A DNA stretch of 64,000 nt. Source: Acholoe squamosa (taxonomy: Eukaryota; Annelida; Polychaeta; Phyllodocida; Polynoidae). Below the pieces are notes generated by a model. It was not told the origin of the DNA, made no database searches, and saw only the letters and a program-made list of their open reading frames with translations. The stretch lies in contig OX439047.1 in NCBI GenBank assembly GCA_949317995.1, positions 854,501 through 918,500 on the forward strand, read 5' to 3'. A program made the translations under genes and the position numbers. Shown one piece after another: positions 33,339 through 43,700 of this stretch; within the stretch, counting starts at the first letter, position 1; each line of letters begins with the position of its first letter.

Positions 33339-33880
33339 AATGGGCATGATGCACCAATCTTTTTTTTTCTTTTTTTTTAAGTAGTTTCATTTTAACTTTA
33401 TATAAATCACCTACAGATATGAAATAACATTAGTCTAAAGTTCAAATGAAAGTAAACTGTTTGAAGACGTTTATATTAAGAAAATAAAGGATTATCTTTT
33501 ATTTGTTTTCTCATTCATCTTGTGGGGGACATCAGGTAATTAGAAGTCTCAAAAGACATCAGCCATGGGTATATACATTCATGTATATACTGCATTAGAA
33601 TGAGAGACTTGAGGAAGTACAACAGTTTGGCAGGAGGTACAATGCTTTCGCCATTACAAAATAACATGAACGAGCTGTCAGTCATGAAACCTTTTGATTA
33701 TTTTATGCCAACAATGGTGGTGTAAGGTGAATTCAGTCATTTCTTTATTGCCATATCTATTCTATTGATATTCTATTAAATGAAACCAAAATCAATTTGG
33801 GATTTGGGGACATTTGTCACAACAATTGATTGTGATTGTGTACTTATAGTTCATTCACAGGTAGTGCTGCTACCTGGTGT
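33339..33880. other. Unique AT-rich sequence
   Basis: No feature is recognised beyond a T-run near 33360. Confidence 0.4.
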
Positions 33881-33884
33881 GTAT

Positions 33885-34130
33885 CTGACATACAAGTGTC
33901 TAAACATATTGATGTTTAAATCTAAACACCTAGTATCACATTAGTATTCAATGTGTTTAAACTCAAAAACATCTAAAAATGTTTAGCAAAAGTGTTTATG
34001 TATTTAGAATAAAAGTATTTTATTTCCTAAATGTGTAGTTGATGAGATACCTAACTGATGTGTTTAGATTTTAAACATGTTTAGAGCTAAACATGTTTAA
34101 AACACCATTTTTGCAGTGTAGCTGCCATGT
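33885..34130. mobile_element. Candidate MITE end with TAAACA-type subterminal repeats
   Basis: Dense GTGTTTAGA/TCTAAACAC repeats; ends CACCATTTTTGCAGTGTAG. The inverse, CACTGCAAAAATGG, is a common MITE terminus. The left end is not clear, so the copy may be truncated. It lies 55 bp upstream of a coding exon. Confidence 0.45.
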
Positions 34131-34185
34131 GTATGCCATTCTGCTGTAACTCATACCAATACATGCATTATCTGTTTTACTCCAG

Positions 34186-34271
34186 AGACACATCAGACTC
34201 ACAGAACCCGGGTAGCACAGGGTTATTCGGTGACATCCAGGTGCCCTATATCGTCATTATATGGATCGTTG
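34186..34271 (+). CDS. RING-H2 membrane E3 ligase, exon A (extracellular/TM start)
   Basis: Bounded by the acceptor TTTTACTCCAG and the donor GTTG|GTGAGT. The only long open frame reads DTSDSQNPGSTGLFGDIQ and then VPYIVIIWIV: a Ser/Gly-rich segment followed by the first half of a transmembrane helix. It ends one base into a codon that is completed by exon B to give Ala. Two bases of its first codon must come from an upstream exon that I could not identify, so the N-terminus (perhaps signal peptide) is missing. The next intron holds the 75-bp and 29-bp arrays. Found by splice-phase reasoning, not by homology search. Confidence 0.7.
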
Positions 34272-34389
34272 GTGAGTCTTATTAATACCACTTATTACGC
34301 AGATATGTAGGCTGTTGGTGAATGATTCATTAAGATTTATTCCTAGCTACTTACTCCTAGTATTTGTATTGCTCAAGAACACTTTTACA

Positions 34390-36405
34390 TTTTGATGGTG
34401 CAATAATGTATCAGGTATCCTGAAGGGTGGTCATGATGCACCCATGCAGTGCTGCTTTCATGCATCATGCTGACCGTAGTGGCCTGATACCGTCCTGAAG
34501 GGTTGTCACGATGCACCCATGCAGTGCTGCTTTCATGCATCATGCTGACCGCAGTGGTCTGATACCCTCCTGAAGGGTTGTCATGATGCACCCATGCAGT
34601 GCTGCTTTCATGCATCATGCTGACCAAAGTGGCCTGATACCCTCATGAAGGGTTGTCATGATGCACCCATGCAGTGCTGCTTTCATGCATCATGCTGACC
34701 ATAGTGGCCTGATACCCTCCTGAAGGGTTGTCATGATGCACCCATGCAGTGCTGCTTTCATGCATCATGCTGACCATAGTGGCCTGATACCGTCCTGAAG
34801 GGTTGTCACGATGCACCCATGCAGTGCTGCTTTCATGCATCATGCTGACCGCAGTGGCCTGATACCCTCCTGAAGGGTTGTCATGATGCACCCATGCAGT
34901 GCTGCTTTCATGCATCATGCTGACCGCAGTGGCCTGATACCCTCCTGAAGGGTTGTCATGATGCACCCATGCAGTGCTGCTTTCATGCATCATGCTGACC
35001 GCAGTGGCCTGATACCCTCCTGAAGGGTTGTCATGATGCACCCATGCAGTGCTGCTTTCATGCATCATGCTGACCGCAGTGGCCTGATACCCTCCTGAAG
35101 GGTTGTCATGATGCACCCATGCAGTGCTGCTTTCATGCATCATGCTGACCGCAGTGGCCTGATACCTTCCTGAAGGGTTGTCATGATGCACCCATGCAGT
35201 GCTGCTTTCATGCATCATGCTGACCGTAGTGGCCTGATACCTTCCTGAAGGGTTGTCATGATGCACCCATGCAGTGCTGCTTTCATGCATCATGCTGACC
35301 ATAGTGGCCTGATACCCTCCTGAAGGGTTGTCATGATGCACCCATGCAGTGCTGCTTTCATGCTGACCATAGTGGCCTGATACCCTCCTGAAGGGTTGTC
35401 ATGATGCACCCATGCAGTGCTGCTTTCATGCTGACCATAGTGGCCTGATACCCTCCTGAAGGGTTGTAATGATGCACCCATGCAGTGCTGCTTTCATGCA
35501 TCATGCTGACCATAGTGGCCTGATACCCTCCTGAAGGGTTGTCATGATGCACCCATGCAGTGCTGCTTTCATGCTGACCATAGTGGCCTGATACCCTCCT
35601 GAAGGGTTGTCATGATGCACCCATGCAGTGCTGCTTTCATGCATCATGCTGACCATAGTGGCCTGACCCTCCTGAAGGGTTGTCATGATGCACCCATGCA
35701 GTGCTGCTTTCATGCATCATGCTGACCGCAGTGGCCTGATACCCTCCTGAAGGGTTGTCATGATGCACCCATGCAGTGCTGCTTTCATGCATCATGCTGA
35801 CCGCAGTGGCCTGATACCCTCCTGAAGGGTTGTCATGATGCACCCATGCAGTGCTGCTTTCATGCATCATGCGGACCGCAGTGGCCTGATACCCTCCTGA
35901 AGGGTTGTCATGATGCACCCATGCAGTGCTGCTTTTATGCATCATGCTGACCGCAGTGGCCTGATACCTTCCTGAAGGGTTGTCATGATGCACCCATGCA
36001 GTGCTGCTTTCATGCATCATGCTGACCGCAGTGGCCTGATACCCTCCTGAAGGGTTGTCATGATGCACCCATGCAGTGCTGCTTTCATGCATCATGCTGA
36101 CCGCAGTGGCCTGATACCTTCCTGAAGGGTTGTCATGATGCACCCATGCAGTGCTGCTTTCATGCATCATGCTGACCATAGTGGCCTGATACCCTCCTGA
36201 AGGGTTGTCATGATGCACCCATGCAGCGCTGCTTTCATGCATCATGCTGACCATAGTGGCCTGATACCCTCCTGAAGGGTTGTCATGATGCACCCATGCA
36301 GTGCTGCTTTCATGCATCATGCTGACCATAGTGGCCTGATACCGTCCTGAAGGGTTGTCATGATACACCCATGCAGTGCTGCTTTCATGCATCATGCTGA
36401 CACAA
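34390..36405. repeat. 75-bp intronic minisatellite (about 27 copies)
   Basis: Unit contains GTCATGATGCACCCATGCAG, TGCTGCTTTCATGCATCATG and CTGATACCCTCCTGAAGGGT. Three units lack the CATCATG string (9-bp deletion). Period 75 makes long - strand pseudo-ORFs (MMHESSTAWVHHDNPSG repeats). It lies in the intron between exons A and B. Confidence 0.96.
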
Positions 36406-36689
36406 GATCCAAGTTAGGCCACATCCATGACTCTGCCCTTGTAACGACGTATAACCAGATTTTCAAGTACAGGAATGTTCATCACACTGATCTCTTATAA
36501 ACACATTCATCATATGTGACAAATGGCGTTATTTACCCGCTCCCTCTGGTACAAACATGTCTCTATATCGGGTCATAGTTATTGGGGCTTATTCTTTAAC
36601 AGCGAGCTCTTCATGTCATTATTCTAAGAATGCTATATTTAGGATGGGGTCGCGAGGGGCAATACTGCAGCAAAGGAAATTTAATCTGG

Positions 36690-37680
36690 TATAATTTAGA
36701 GGCCTTTGGGGAATTCCACATCTCTAACATCCCTTTGGGGATCCCTGCATCAAGACTAAGGGGGAATCCCGGATCTCTCACAGTCCTAAGGGGAATTCCA
36801 CCTTGCTCACAGTCCTAATGGGAAGCCCACATCTCTCACAGTCCTATGGGGAATCCGACATTGCTCACAGTGCTATGGGGAATCCCACACCTCTTACATT
36901 CCTGAGGGGAAGCCCACATCTCTCACAGTCCTAAGGGGAATTCCACATTGCTCACAGTCCTAAGGGGAATCCCACATCTCTCACAGTCCTAAGGGGAATC
37001 CCACATCTCTCACAGTCCTGAGGGGAATCCCACATCTCTCATAGTCCTATGGGGAATCCCACACCTCTCACATTCCTAATGGGAATCCCACACCTCTCAC
37101 ATTCCTAAGGGGAATCCCACATCTCTCACAGTCCTGAGGGGAATCCCACATCTCTCACAGTCCTGAGGGGAATCCCACATCTCTCATAGTCCTATGGGGA
37201 ATCCCACACCTCTCACAGTCCTATTTGGAATCCCACACCTCTCACAGTCCTAAGGGGAATCCCACACCTCTCACAGTCCTATTGGGAATCCCACACCTCT
37301 CACAGTCCTAATGGGAAGCCCACATCTCTCACATTCCTAAGGGGAATCCCACATCTCTCACAGTCCTGAGGGGAATCCCACATCTCTCACAGTCCTAAGG
37401 GGAATTCCACATTGCTCACAGTCCTAAGGGGAATCCCACATCTCTCACAGTCCTAAGGGGAATCCCACATCTCTCACAGTCCTGAGGGGAATCCCACATC
37501 TCTCACAGTCCTGAGGGGAATCCCACATCTCTCATAGTCCTATGGGGAATCCCACACCTCTCACATTCCTAATGGGAATCCCACACCTCTCACATTCCTA
37601 AGGGGAATCCCACATCTCTCACAGTCCTGAGGGGAATCCCACATCTCTCACAGTCCAGGGGGATTCTCACAGTCCAAGAG
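36690..37680. repeat. 29-bp intronic minisatellite (about 33 copies)
   Basis: Unit AAGGGGAATCCCACATCTCT + CACAGTCCT, with variant blocks (CATTCCTAA, CATAGTCCTATG) recurring in the same order, i.e. a higher-order pattern. Confidence 0.95.
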
Positions 37681-37705
37681 GAACCCCATATTTCTCAGAG
37701 ATTGC

Positions 37706-37707
<2 letters not shown>

Positions 37708-37790
<83 letters not shown>

Positions 37791-37792
37791 CA
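37708..37792. repeat. (AT)n microsatellite
   Basis: About 80 bp of nearly perfect AT dinucleotides, ending 70 bp before exon B. Confidence 0.95.
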
Positions 37793-37860
37793 TGTCAAGG
37801 TCCTGCTATCATTGACCGTTGTGTATCAGGAACTTACCGTGATTTCTTTCGTTATTTCAG

Positions 37861-37909
37861 CGTTAGGGTCGTCTGTGTTCTCCATAGCGCTGTGCTGCCT
37901 GTGTAGTCA
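37861..37909 (+). CDS. RING-H2 membrane E3 ligase, exon B (transmembrane helix)
   Basis: A 49-bp exon between the acceptor TTTCGTTATTTCAG and the donor CA|GTAAGT. In the phase set by exon A it reads LGSSVFSIALCCLCS with no stop, completing the hydrophobic helix begun in exon A and ending in a Cys-rich membrane edge suited to palmitoylation. It leaves a two-base overhang (CA) that exon C completes as His. Agreement of phase, hydrophobicity and consensus splice sites is the evidence. Confidence 0.7.
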
Positions 37910-37934
37910 GTAAGTACATTTAGTTCTATAATCT

Positions 37935-38232
37935 CTGGTATACCATAATATACGTGTATAAGGCACACCCTGCGTATAAAGTGCACCCAGACTTTATGAT
38001 TCTGCTAGAAAATTGTAAAATGAAATAACTTCTGTTCTAATCAATTGATTTTCAAAATCCGAAAAGCTATGGGTAGCTAAGATGCCCCCACCCCCTGAAG
38101 CCCTAGAACCACTTTTGAATTTATGGATTACCTTGAAAAAATTTAACTCTCAGCTTTTCCTCAGACTATAAGTCGCACCAGGGGCTTATCCACGCATATT
38201 AGGCGCACCTTGAACACAAGGTATCACGGTAT
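37935..38232. mobile_element. MITE with TATAAGGCGCACC-type ends
   Basis: Left ACGTGTATAAGGCACACC and, at the right, TATTAGGCGCACCTTGAACA ending near GGTATCACGGTAT. Inverted ends are approximate; the interior contains CTATAAGTCGCACCAGGGGC. Lies in the intron between exons B and C. Confidence 0.55.
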
Positions 38233-38314
38233 TAACCCTTTAAAGGTCTCAATGCTTCAATGTACTACCACGGTTCCCCACAAGGTGTGGCTTAAAGGTG
38301 GCCCCCATGGGGTA

Positions 38315-38500
38315 AAAAACGACATGGCGACATTTGGCAAATTTAAAAGTGACATGTGATATGTCAAATCCATAAAAAAGTGACATAAAATCTGAGGCCT
38401 TAAATTTTGAGATTATTAGACAAGTTTTTTTTCCTAAAAATGTGACATGTGACCTGAAGCCTTGCATTTTGGCGACATTGTGACCTCAGGGGGGTCCCCT
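38315..38500. repeat. GTGACATG-rich repeat, second copy
   Basis: Repeated GTGACATGTGATATG/GTGACATGTGACC strings matching the family at 26440-26610. Intronic. Confidence 0.55.
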
Positions 38501-38626
38501 TGGGGGCCCCTTAATGACAAGGACGAACACCTAGTGCACCTTACAGATTCAGACAAAGTTACGGGTTCACTCACCAGGACAGCTTCACGTATATTGACAC
38601 GGGTTATTTGTGATATAAGTGATGTA

Positions 38627-38940
38627 GGCCATAGGTACCTCTTGATATCAGTATGGGACAGGGGCACTTGCTGTAAATGATATCAACCATAGGTACCTCT
38701 TGATATCAGTATGGGACAGGGGCACTTGCTGTAAATGATATCAACCATAGGTACCTCTTGATATCAGTATGGCCCCATGGGACAGGGGCACTTGCTGTAA
38801 ATGATATCAACCATAGGTACCTCTTGATATCAGTATGGGACACAGGCACTTGCTGTAAATGATATCAACCACAGGTACCCCTTGATATCAGTATGGGACA
38901 GGGGCACTTGCTGTAAATGATATCAACCATAGATACCACT
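38627..38940. repeat. 58-bp tandem repeat, five copies
   Basis: Unit CCATAGGTACCTCTTGATAT, CAGTATGGGACAGGGGCACT, TGCTGTAAATGATATCAA. One copy carries an 8-bp GGCCCCAT insertion. Intronic. Confidence 0.93.
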
Positions 38941-39329
38941 GGCGCCACCTGCAGGGTCTCATTTAAACATCATGACAATGGACACACGGTGTAACACTTG
39001 TAGTAGATAACACACGAGGCGTTCGGGCAGCGGTTTTCTATCGATATCTAGTGCATTATGGGTAGGGGTGACCTCGAACGCTAACTACCCCACCTCAGCT
39101 GGTTCCCTCCACCCCCTTCCACCCCAGCCAGGTCTGGCGAGGTACCAGTCCTTAACTATGCTTGGAAGTGTAGTAAGTTGACTTGGGGATCAACATTGAC
39201 CTACATGGGGCAGACCAATAGGGGGTGGCCTTACAAACCAGCGTTGATCCCTCGGCTGTACTCCGAACGCACCGAAAGGGAGGTATGCGGACGTGGTAAG
39301 TAGCACAGAACCCTGAGTATACGGCTCAC

Positions 39330-39468
39330 CCAGCAGACACACATATCTGCACACAGGTGGCACCACCAGCACACACAGTTTCTGCAAGTCATCCTCCTCA
39401 TAGTACCAGAGTTGCATGTGGGTCTCTTCTTGGGATTTTGACCTGGCCGGAAGTAGAATGATGTCACA
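39330..39468 (-). CDS. Candidate isolated exon on - (unknown product)
   Basis: On -, the acceptor GAATGTTTGTCTCCAG and the donor CTG|GTGAGCC bound a 139-bp open segment. It reads CDIILLPARSKSQEETHMQL, then WYYEEDDLQKLCVLVVPPVC and RYVCLL, a protein-like composition unlike the repeats around it. It would be a nested gene or a retained fragment inside the intron of the + strand RING gene. I do not recognise the family, and no partner exon was found. Confidence 0.3.
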
Positions 39469-39589
39469 CTGGAGACAAACATTCATGCCGCCTCAGTTCC
39501 TCAGGGACATGGTGGGACCATGCTGTCACACACTTCTGACTGTTTTCAGATGAGATTTCCTCTGAATAATATTCTTCCATTTAAGTTTC

Positions 39590-40230
39590 CATAAGTTTCA
39601 GATGATCTCATCTGAATGTAATTCAAATTCAGATGAGTTCTGGCATATATCCTTGATTGGGGGCTCTGCCCCCCGAACCCCCGTTAGGCCGGGCACCCCG
39701 GGAAGCGCGGCGGCATCAACATTCGTCTCCATGGAGGGCCAGGTCAATTCTGCAAGAAGTGACCCTTTTGCACCAGGCATAGACAATCCCGGTCCCTTCA
39801 CTTCGTACCCAGTTGTACACACACCTGCGTTCCCAAAAACGCGAAATAAGGGTCTTTTTCACGATGTCAGCATGTCCCTGGGATCAGGAAAAAGGGGTAT
39901 TTTTTTTCAAATAATGTCGGTGGATTTTTAAAAAAGGGGGTTATTATCAGACTGTTTAAGCTTTTTCTTTCTGGAGATGTGAGAGAGATGTGATAAAGCA
40001 ACTATAATGTTCTAAACTTGTTAGACTGACACAATGAATTGCAATGATAATGCCTTATATTGTGTTCTCATGGGATGAGTTAAAATGATTGTCAGTGTTT
40101 TGTACAAAAAGGGTTGTTTTTAAACCTTAGTCAGTGTTTTTGTGGGGAAAAGGGTGATTTACCACCCAAAAATCAGTGGGAAAAGGGGTATTTTTAAGAT
40201 GTCGGAACGCAGATGTGTGTATTATCTGGA
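39590..40230. mobile_element. Probable degraded transposon relic
   Basis: Contains GGGGGCTCTGCCCCCCGAAC and repeated AAAAGGGGTATTTTT/AAAAAGGGTTGTTTTT strings typical of dispersed invertebrate repeats. A 109-codon frame here has no recognisable domain. Confidence 0.35.
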
Positions 40231-40435
40231 TACCAAGTACGGGGACCGGGTAGACAATTCATGTCTCCCAGTCACCTACTGTCTTTGAGCAGCAATAAAC
40301 TCTAATTTCTTCATTTCTATCATCAAAAAATAATAATAATAACAATAATTAACCATTTTGAATGTTCCTGTTTAACAGAGACATACTTTCTGTATAGAAT
40401 TTGGGATATCACATTTCATGTAGAAAATAAGTATT

Positions 40436-41085
40436 AAAGAGTGAGAGTGAGAAGGAAAGTAGATTGTGTTAATTGGTGCATAATGTGTACATGGAGAAGG
40501 AAAGGTGGTTGTGTTAATTGGTGCATAACGTGTACATGGAGAAGGAAAGTAGATTGTGTTAATTGGTGCATAACGTGTACATACAGAAGGAAAGGTGATT
40601 GTGTTAATTGGTGCATAACGTGCACATGGAGAAGGAAAGGTGATTGTGTTTATTGGTGCATAATGTGTACATGGAGAAGGAAAGTAGATTGTGTTAATTG
40701 GTGCATAATGTGTACATGGAGAAGGAAAGGTGGTTGTGTTAATTGGTGCATAACGTGTACATGGAGAAGGAAAGTAGATTGTGTTAATTGGTGCATAACG
40801 TGCACATGGAGAAGGAAAGTAGATTGTGTTAATTGGTGCATAATGTGTACATGGAGAAGGAAAGGTGGTTGTGTTAATTGGTGCATAACGTGTACATGGA
40901 GAAGGAAAGTAGATTGTGTTAATTGGTGCATAACGTGTACATACAGAAGGAAAGGTGGTTGTGTTAATTGGTGCATAACGTGCACATGGAGAAGGAAAGG
41001 TGATTGTGTTAATTGGTGCATAATGTACACATGGAGAAGGAAAGGTGGTTGTGTTAATTGGTGCATAATGTGCACATAGTTACTG
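40436..41085. repeat. 45-bp intronic minisatellite (about 14 copies)
   Basis: Unit GTGTACATGGAGAAGGAAAG, GTGGTTGTGTTAATTGGTGC, ATAAC. Period divisible by three, open on both strands (WRRKVDCVNWCITCT repeats); not a gene. Confidence 0.95.
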
Positions 41086-41334
41086 AGATACATGCAGGTT
41101 GTGGGTGAAATATGTTAATTGGTGTTATTATGATATATATCAATTGTTGTAATTTGTGTTATCCAGTCATATTAAGACATCAACTATATTTCTTTTCACC
41201 TCTTTTCATTTCTCTTTTTACTTCTTTTTTTCTGCAGCTGTTAGATTCTGAAGTAAATAAAAAAAAGTATAGAAATCTATACTTAATATTTACTTCAGGT
41301 CTAACTAGAGAGCCTCCTAATCTTAAAATGCCAG

Positions 41335-41492
41335 GGTTTCAAATAAGCACCTCGGGTACAGGGGTAGGCCTATTGGAAACGATTTTAAGCGCCAAAAACA
41401 GTATTCAAATTAACACCTGTCTCGAACAAGGGTCAGGGATACAGGGGTCTTGGAATCAATAAGCGCCCGGGTACTAAAACAGGCCACTACTG
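41335..41492. mobile_element. TAAGCRCC dispersed element copy (intronic)
   Basis: TTTCAAATAAGCACCTCGGG, ATTTTAAGCGCCAAAAACAG, GGAATCAATAAGCGCCCGGG, then AACAGGCCACTAC at the end, in family order. Confidence 0.6.
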
Positions 41493-41579
41493 TAGCTGAA
41501 TGTTTCATTGGGCCTTTAAATCCAAATGTTCTAATCTAATGTGAACAAAAAGAGGGCATTTGCACTCATCACACATAGT

Positions 41580-42022
41580 GTAAGCCATTGGCAGTCATTA
41601 AACATGATGATTGATGCGTCATAACAGAGCATTGATTGTTATTGGCAGTCATTAAACATGATGATTGATGCATCATAACAGAACATTGATTGTTATTGGC
41701 AGTCATTAAACATGATGATTGATGCATCATAACAGAACATTGATTGTTATTGGCAGTCATTAAACATGATGATTGATGCATCATAACAGAACATTGATTG
41801 TTATTGGCAGTCATTAAACATGATGATTGATGCATCATAACAGAACATTGATTGTTATTGGCAGTCATTAAACATGATGATTGATGCATCATAACAGAGC
41901 ATTGATTGTTATTGGCAGTCATTAAACATGATGATTGATGCATCATAACAGAGCAGTGATTGTTATTGGCAGTCATTAAACATGATGATTGATGCATCAT
42001 AACAGAACATTGATTGTTATTT
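41580..42022. repeat. 54-bp intronic minisatellite (eight copies)
   Basis: Unit GGCAGTCATTAAACATGATG, ATTGATGCATCATAACAGAA, CATTGATTGTTATT. Contains the CATGATG/GCATCATA inverted pair of the GCATCATG superfamily. Confidence 0.95.
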
Positions 42023-42024
42023 AT

Positions 42025-42083
42025 GGCGACAATATAGTTCATAGGAAATATCATCTCATAACACAGTCTATATTTTGTATTGT
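42025..42083. repeat. About 60-bp repeat, copy 1 (partner at 43636)
   Basis: GGCGACAATATAGTTCATAG through TCTATATTTTGTATTGT; the same order recurs at 43636-43700. The two copies flank exons C and D. Confidence 0.75.
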
Positions 42084-42149
42084 TTTTGGCGCTTAAAATT
42101 GTTATTTTACTCAATCATAAACTTAATGAGTTGTTTTGCATTCCTGCAG

Positions 42150-42230
42150 CTTAAAGAAACGAGCGAGACGCTTGCACCATGGAAACCATCAGGAGATGGG
42201 ACAAGACAGTAAGGACAATAAACACAATCA
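42150..42230 (+). CDS. RING-H2 membrane E3 ligase, exon C (juxtamembrane basic segment)
   Basis: An 81-bp exon with the acceptor TTTTGCATTCCTGCAG and the donor AATCA|GTAAGC. In the phase inherited from exon B it reads LKKRARRLHHGNHQEMGQ then DSKDNKHN. A strongly basic stretch directly after a membrane helix is what the positive-inside rule expects for the cytoplasmic side. A nearer GTAAGG at 42209 is not used in this model because it would put exon D in a frame with an early stop, whereas the 42231 donor gives the right two-base overhang (CA) to enter the RING frame as Gln. Confidence 0.7.
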
Positions 42231-42264
42231 GTAAGCACAGACATTCTATCAGCTATCATCAGTA

Positions 42265-42370
42265 CCGACAAAGGCAGCGGAACAGGGGGGCAAGGGCCCC
42301 CTCAACTTTGAAGTTAAGGGGGGGGGCAAAGTATGTTTTGCCCCCCCCCCCCAACCTTGAAGAGAATTAA
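42265..42370. repeat. G/C-run foldback in intron
   Basis: GGGGGGGGGCAAAG and TTTGCCCCCCCCCC form an inverted pair inside a fragment of a dispersed repeat (GGGGGGCAAGGGCCCCC). Confidence 0.5.
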
Positions 42371-42664
42371 GGAAATTTGGACTCATATTGCATAACGTAC
42401 AGCAAAATCAAGGTTCAATTCCCAAATTTTCTGACACAAGCAAAAATCCAATCAGGAATTTTTAATTTTCTCAGGCCTTCAGTCCCAAGAAGGCCGCAAG
42501 ATGGGAATTCATATCTCGACCAAACTATCACCCCTTAAATTGTGAAATACAACTTTCTTATTGTCAACTACATAGAATTTCAAAAGTTTAAACTCATAGA
42601 ATCAGAAGTTAATGTTTGACAGATTTCTTCATAAAACTAACCATTTTTATTTCACCCTATACAG

Positions 42665-43106
42665 GACTCCCATTAAGATTGCCAACCCGTTGAGTTGTCG
42701 TGACTCGTGCGCCATTTGCTGCGAGCCTTACACGAATGGAGGGCAGAATGACCAAGTCATCGGTTACATCCGACCATGTGGTCACTACTTCCATCATGCC
42801 TGTGCGTGGCGCTGGATCGCCGCGCGGGAAACCTGCCCGCTGTGCCGGAACCCCGTCACCCTCCGTAAACACGAAATGACTCCCATGACTTTGAATGAAC
42901 TAGAGGCCCTCCTGGGGGTTCCAATGGGGACGCTACGGAGGGACAAACAGAAGGAGAAAGCCTCATTATCAGATGAAACGAGTGGAGGGTTAAAAACGAT
43001 ATCGTTAACGATGAACTTACCGGTGGTGCTGAGGAGTAATGAGGTTACAGGGGTTCACACGGAGGTAGCCATTGTCCACACCAGCCGCACACATAGTGAG
43101 AGCTGA
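42665..43106 (+). CDS. RING-H2 membrane E3 ligase, exon D (RING domain and C-terminus)
   Basis: The terminal coding exon starts after the acceptor TTTCACCCTATACAG and ends at TGA 43104-43106. It encodes a RING-H2 finger of C3H2C3 type: CAIC, then CGHYFHHAC, then CPLC. The Trp of ACAWRW before CPLC fits the E2-binding groove. This is followed by NPVTLRKHEMTPMTLNELEA and a polar Ser/Thr-rich tail. The full four-exon product (34186-43106) is a single-pass membrane protein with a cytosolic RING, an architecture like RNF24/RNF122 or PA-TM-RING E3 ligases. It should transfer ubiquitin from E2 to membrane or vesicle substrates. GC and codon use are higher than the AT-rich surroundings, as expected for a host exon. 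N-terminal exon(s) are missing. Confidence 0.85.
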
Positions 43107-43367
43107 TGGCGCTCGTATACTGATTTAGCAGGATCAATTATCAGCTAATGAAATAACCCCATCTATTAACTGCAGGCCTCTAGGGGGCAGGTGGTACTCA
43201 TCTGACAACTGTCTTTAGCAATGGCCGAGCCCATTGAACAATCTACTACCTTGGTATAGAGAGCATTACAAAGTCATACCTCGCCTGTAGATGGTCGCCT
43301 TAGTTTAAGAAGGTTGGAACTGACATTTTGATACAAAACCTCCTGGAGGATACATTATCTCCCGGAT

Positions 43368-43437
43368 GGTCGTCATGATGCTCCAATGAAGTGCTGGCGA
43401 GCAGTCTTACCAGCACCTCATTGGTACATCATGACAA
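43368..43437. repeat. GCATCATG hairpin, single copy
   Basis: GTCGTCATGATGCTCCAATG, AAGTGCTGG, loop CGAGCAGTCTTA, then CCAGCACCTCATTGGTACAT and CATGACAAC. A solitary member of the hairpin family just 3' of the RING gene. Confidence 0.8.
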
Positions 43438-43635
43438 CGAATGGACATTTTGAAAAAAAGAGGGTTTTCTACCATTTTAGCTACTCTGAGATGAAGCTCT
43501 TTCTATGATATGTGTGTCTACAGGCCTCAGTGTAATGTTCCTGCTTCCACTTTGTGCTATAGTAAGTGGAACACTTCTTTTGCCTCTCCTGAAAAAAAAA
43601 ACTTGAAAAATGCAGTTAAAACAATCTTGCATTAA

Positions 43636-43700
43636 GGCGACAATATAGTTCATAGGAAACATCATGTCATAACACACTAAGAGTCTATATTTTGTATTGT
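43636..43700. repeat. About 60-bp repeat, copy 2 (partner at 42025)
   Basis: Same order as copy 1 with a 6-bp insertion (CTAAGA) and scattered substitutions. Confidence 0.75.

Noticed and set aside
34385-36395. Series of - ORFs with MMHESSTAWVHHDNPSG repeats
   Set aside because: Product of the 75-bp intronic array.
39602-39931. 109-codon + ORF
   Set aside because: Lies in a degraded dispersed repeat with simple GGGG/TTTT content; no domain recognised.
41237-41252. Micro-exon after TTTTTTCTGCAG
   Set aside because: In the phase from exon B it gives an immediate stop.
40434-42114. Cys/Trp-rich and Asn-rich repetitive ORFs
   Set aside because: Products of the 45-bp and 54-bp arrays.
42612-42664. 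Met-started extension of the RING ORF upstream of 42665
   Set aside because: A strong polypyrimidine tract and CAG acceptor lie at 42664, and phases from three upstream exons enter at 42665; the upstream 17 codons are intron.
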